Below are positions 6,142 to 7,367 of a stretch of 7,367 nucleotides of DNA, piece after piece. Where the stretch lies: positions 1 through 7,367 of the forward strand of contig DXZF01000368.1 of NCBI GenBank assembly GCA_019415425.1. Reading direction: 5' to 3'. The notes under the pieces were generated by a model. That model searched no databases, had not been told where the DNA came from, and was given only the letters and a program-made list of their open reading frames with translations. This stretch comes from Bacillota bacterium (GTDB lineage: Bacteria > Bacillota > Clostridia > Christensenellales > QAND01). Both the position numbers and the translations under genes were made by a program. The number at the start of each line of letters is the position of its first letter. The stretch's first letter is position 1.

Positions 6142-6152
6142 TTTTACGTGGA
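6132..6152. promoter_or_regulatory. inverted repeat TCCACGT-N7-ACGTGGA, candidate operator
   Basis: Perfect 7-bp arms around a 7-bp spacer. The left arm and spacer cover the -35 of the E1-like gene, and the whole repeat lies in the leader of hflX if it starts from the TATAAT at 6116. It could be a repressor site acting on both genes, or an RNA hairpin before the hflX SD. Confidence 0.45.
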
Positions 6153-6162
6153 GCGAACGCTT

Positions 6163-6170
6163 GAGGGAGG
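6163..6170 (+). promoter_or_regulatory. ribosome binding site that fixes the TTG start of hflX
   Basis: GAGGGAGG lies 7 nt before TTG 6178-6180. The next in-frame ATG is codon 77, well inside the conserved extension, so the TTG start is strongly supported. Confidence 0.85.
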
Positions 6171-6177
6171 GAATTCA

Positions 6178-7367
6178 TTGAGCAAACAGACCGTGGGAGG
6201 ACATATCGAAGGCATTTCAGAGGCCATATTGGCGCAGCTCAGTGCGCTGTACGAAGTGCGCCTGACGCGCGACGCGTTTCTCTCGCCCGAAATCGTTGCG
6301 GTTTTGAGCGAGATCACCTCGCGCATCAATCGCGAGCTGTGCGTGCTGATTGCGCGCGACGGCACGGTGCGGGATGTCAGCGTCGGGCACTTCAACCGCG
6401 TCTCCATGCCACAGCTGCGCACCGTGCGTTCACAGACGCGCCTTTGCGGCGTGCGCTGCATCCACACGCATCCCAACGCCTCCGGCATGCTCTCGGATGT
6501 GGACCTCGGCTCGCTACGGCGCGCCAAATTCGACGCCATGGCGGCCATCGGCGTACAGGATGGCGTGGCGGTGGATTTCTTTGCCGCGTTTTTGACGGGC
6601 GACCCGCAGGCGGATGTGCGCATTGTGGGCCCCATGGATCCTGCGCGATTGCCCACGCAGCTGCTCATGGCACAGGTATATGCGGCGGATGCGGCCGTGG
6701 GGCGGTTTGAGGCCTTTACGCCGGTGAAGGGACCGGAAAAGGCGGTGCTGGTGGCGCTCCGTCCCGAGGGCCTGCCGGAGCTGGAAGAGTTGGCCAAAAC
6801 CGCGGGAGCCGTCATCGTCGCGCGCGAAGTACAGTCGCGCCCGGTGCCCGACAATGCCACGTTTGTCGGCCCTGGCAAGGCGCAGGAACTCTCGCTGTTG
6901 CGCGCGGATACCAATGCCGATGTATTCATCTTTGATGGGGAATTGAGCGCCACGCAGGTGCGCAACCTGGAAGCGATGCTGGATGCCAAGATCGTGGACC
7001 GCACCACGCTCATTCTGGATATCTTTGCCATGCGCGCGCAGAGCCGCGAGGGCAAATTGCAGGTGGAGCTGGCGCAATTGCAGTACCTGTTGCCGCGCCT
7101 TTCGGGCGCCGGCGTCGCGATGAGCCGCCTGGGCGGCGGGATTGGCACGCGCGGACCGGGCGAGACCAAAATTGAGACGGATCGCCGCCGCATCCGCCGC
7201 CGCATCTTTGAACTGCAAAAGGAAATCGACCAGATCGCGCGCCAGCGCCAGACGCGCAGGAGCAGGCGATTGAACTCCGGCACGCCGTCGCTGGCCCTGG
7301 TGGGGTATACCAACGCGGGCAAGAGCACGCTGCTCAATCGCCTGAGCGGGGCGGATGCGCTGGCGGA
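6178..7367 (+). CDS. hflX: HflX ribosome-splitting GTPase with JAMM-like N-terminal extension (3' truncated)
   Basis: HflX proteins bind the 50S subunit or 70S ribosome and split stalled ribosomes after heat or antibiotic stress. The frame is open to the window edge (396 codons). From about residue 187 it is standard Hfl[10 protein letters not shown] (230-238), [11 protein letters not shown] (255-265), [14 protein letters not shown] (274-287), [18 protein letters not shown] (291-308), [19 protein letters not shown] (319-337), a basic coiled-coil linker, then the G1 loop GYTNAGKST (376-384). The remaining G motifs and C-terminal domain are outside the window. Residues 1-180 are an extension absent from E. 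coli HflX. It contains NRELCVLI (Glu53) and IHTHPNASG (95-103), followed by LSDVD (105-109), matching the JAMM metalloprotease pattern. I recall a similar extension in other clostridial HflX proteins. The start is TTG, set by a strong SD. It is divergent from the E1-like gene, with 94 bp between starts. Confidence 0.93.
   Translation, partial: MSKQTVGGHIEGISEAILAQLSALYEVRLTRDAFLSPEIVAVLSEITSRINRELCVLIARDGTVRDVSVGHFNRVSMPQLRTVRSQTRLCGVRCIHTHPNASGMLSDVDLGSLRRAKFDAMAAIGVQDGVAVDFFAAFLTGDPQADVRIVGPMDPARLPTQLLMAQVYAADAAVGRFEAFTPVKGPEKAVLVALRPEGLPELEELAKTAGAVIVAREVQSRPVPDNATFVGPGKAQELSLLRADTNADVFIFDGELSATQVRNLEAMLDAKIVDRTTLILDIFAMRAQSREGKLQVELAQLQYLLPRLSGAGVAMSRLGGGIGTRGPGETKIETDRRRIRRRIFELQKEIDQIARQRQTRRSRRLNSGTPSLALVGYTNAGKSTLLNRLSGADALA

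Noticed and set aside
6144..7337. - strand open frame of 397 codons opposite hflX
   Set aside because: The + strand frame encodes unmistakable HflX motifs; the antisense product is Ser/Arg-rich with no motif.

Overview
The window looks like ordinary chromosome from a fairly GC-rich, low-complexity Bacillota relative, probably an uncultured gut-type Clostridia lineage. The grounds are strong purine-rich Shine-Dalgarno (SD) sites, GTG and TTG starts, a MurF-Ddl pair of clostridial style, a long HflX with an N-terminal extension, and a SEC-C protein of clostridial type. This placement is inference from family resemblance; no marker gene here fixes the taxonomy. There is no sign of a prophage, transposon, CRISPR array or rRNA/tRNA gene.

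Region 1 (1-4365, all + strand) is a tight run of five genes: the C-terminal two thirds of a MurF-type ligase (5' end outside the window), ddl, a small two-TM membrane protein overlapping ddl by 8 bp, an NADP-dependent isocitrate dehydrogenase of the type also found in eukaryotes, and a SEC-C zinc-motif protein. It ends at a near-perfect intrinsic terminator (4334-4365). MurF and Ddl together make and attach D-Ala-D-Ala to the peptidoglycan precursor. The icd and SEC-C genes appear to be passengers on the same transcript.

Region 2 (4366-5316, + strand) holds two very short exported proteins that I cannot assign to a family: a 77-residue lipoprotein and an 82-residue single-TM protein. Both have Pro/Thr/Ser-rich tails and each is followed by its own terminator. 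The second has a textbook sigma-A promoter (TTGAAA, 17 bp, TATAAT). An 11-bp direct repeat (TTGGATACAAT) occurs twice, 90 bp apart, just upstream of it.

Region 3 (5284-7367) is the most interesting part. A stand-alone E1-like adenylating enzyme (ThiF/MoeB/HesA family, - strand) is divergent from an hflX gene (+ strand, TTG start, cut by the window end). The two share a 94-bp control region with overlapping -10 elements and a 7-bp-arm inverted repeat on the -35 of the E1-like gene. The N-terminal extension of HflX carries what reads as a complete JAMM/MPN metalloprotease signature (upstream Glu, H-x-H-P, then S-x-x-D). An E1-like enzyme facing a JAMM-bearing ribosome-splitting GTPase suggests a possible link between ubiquitin-like chemistry and ribosome rescue. 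This is a hypothesis, not a demonstrated system.
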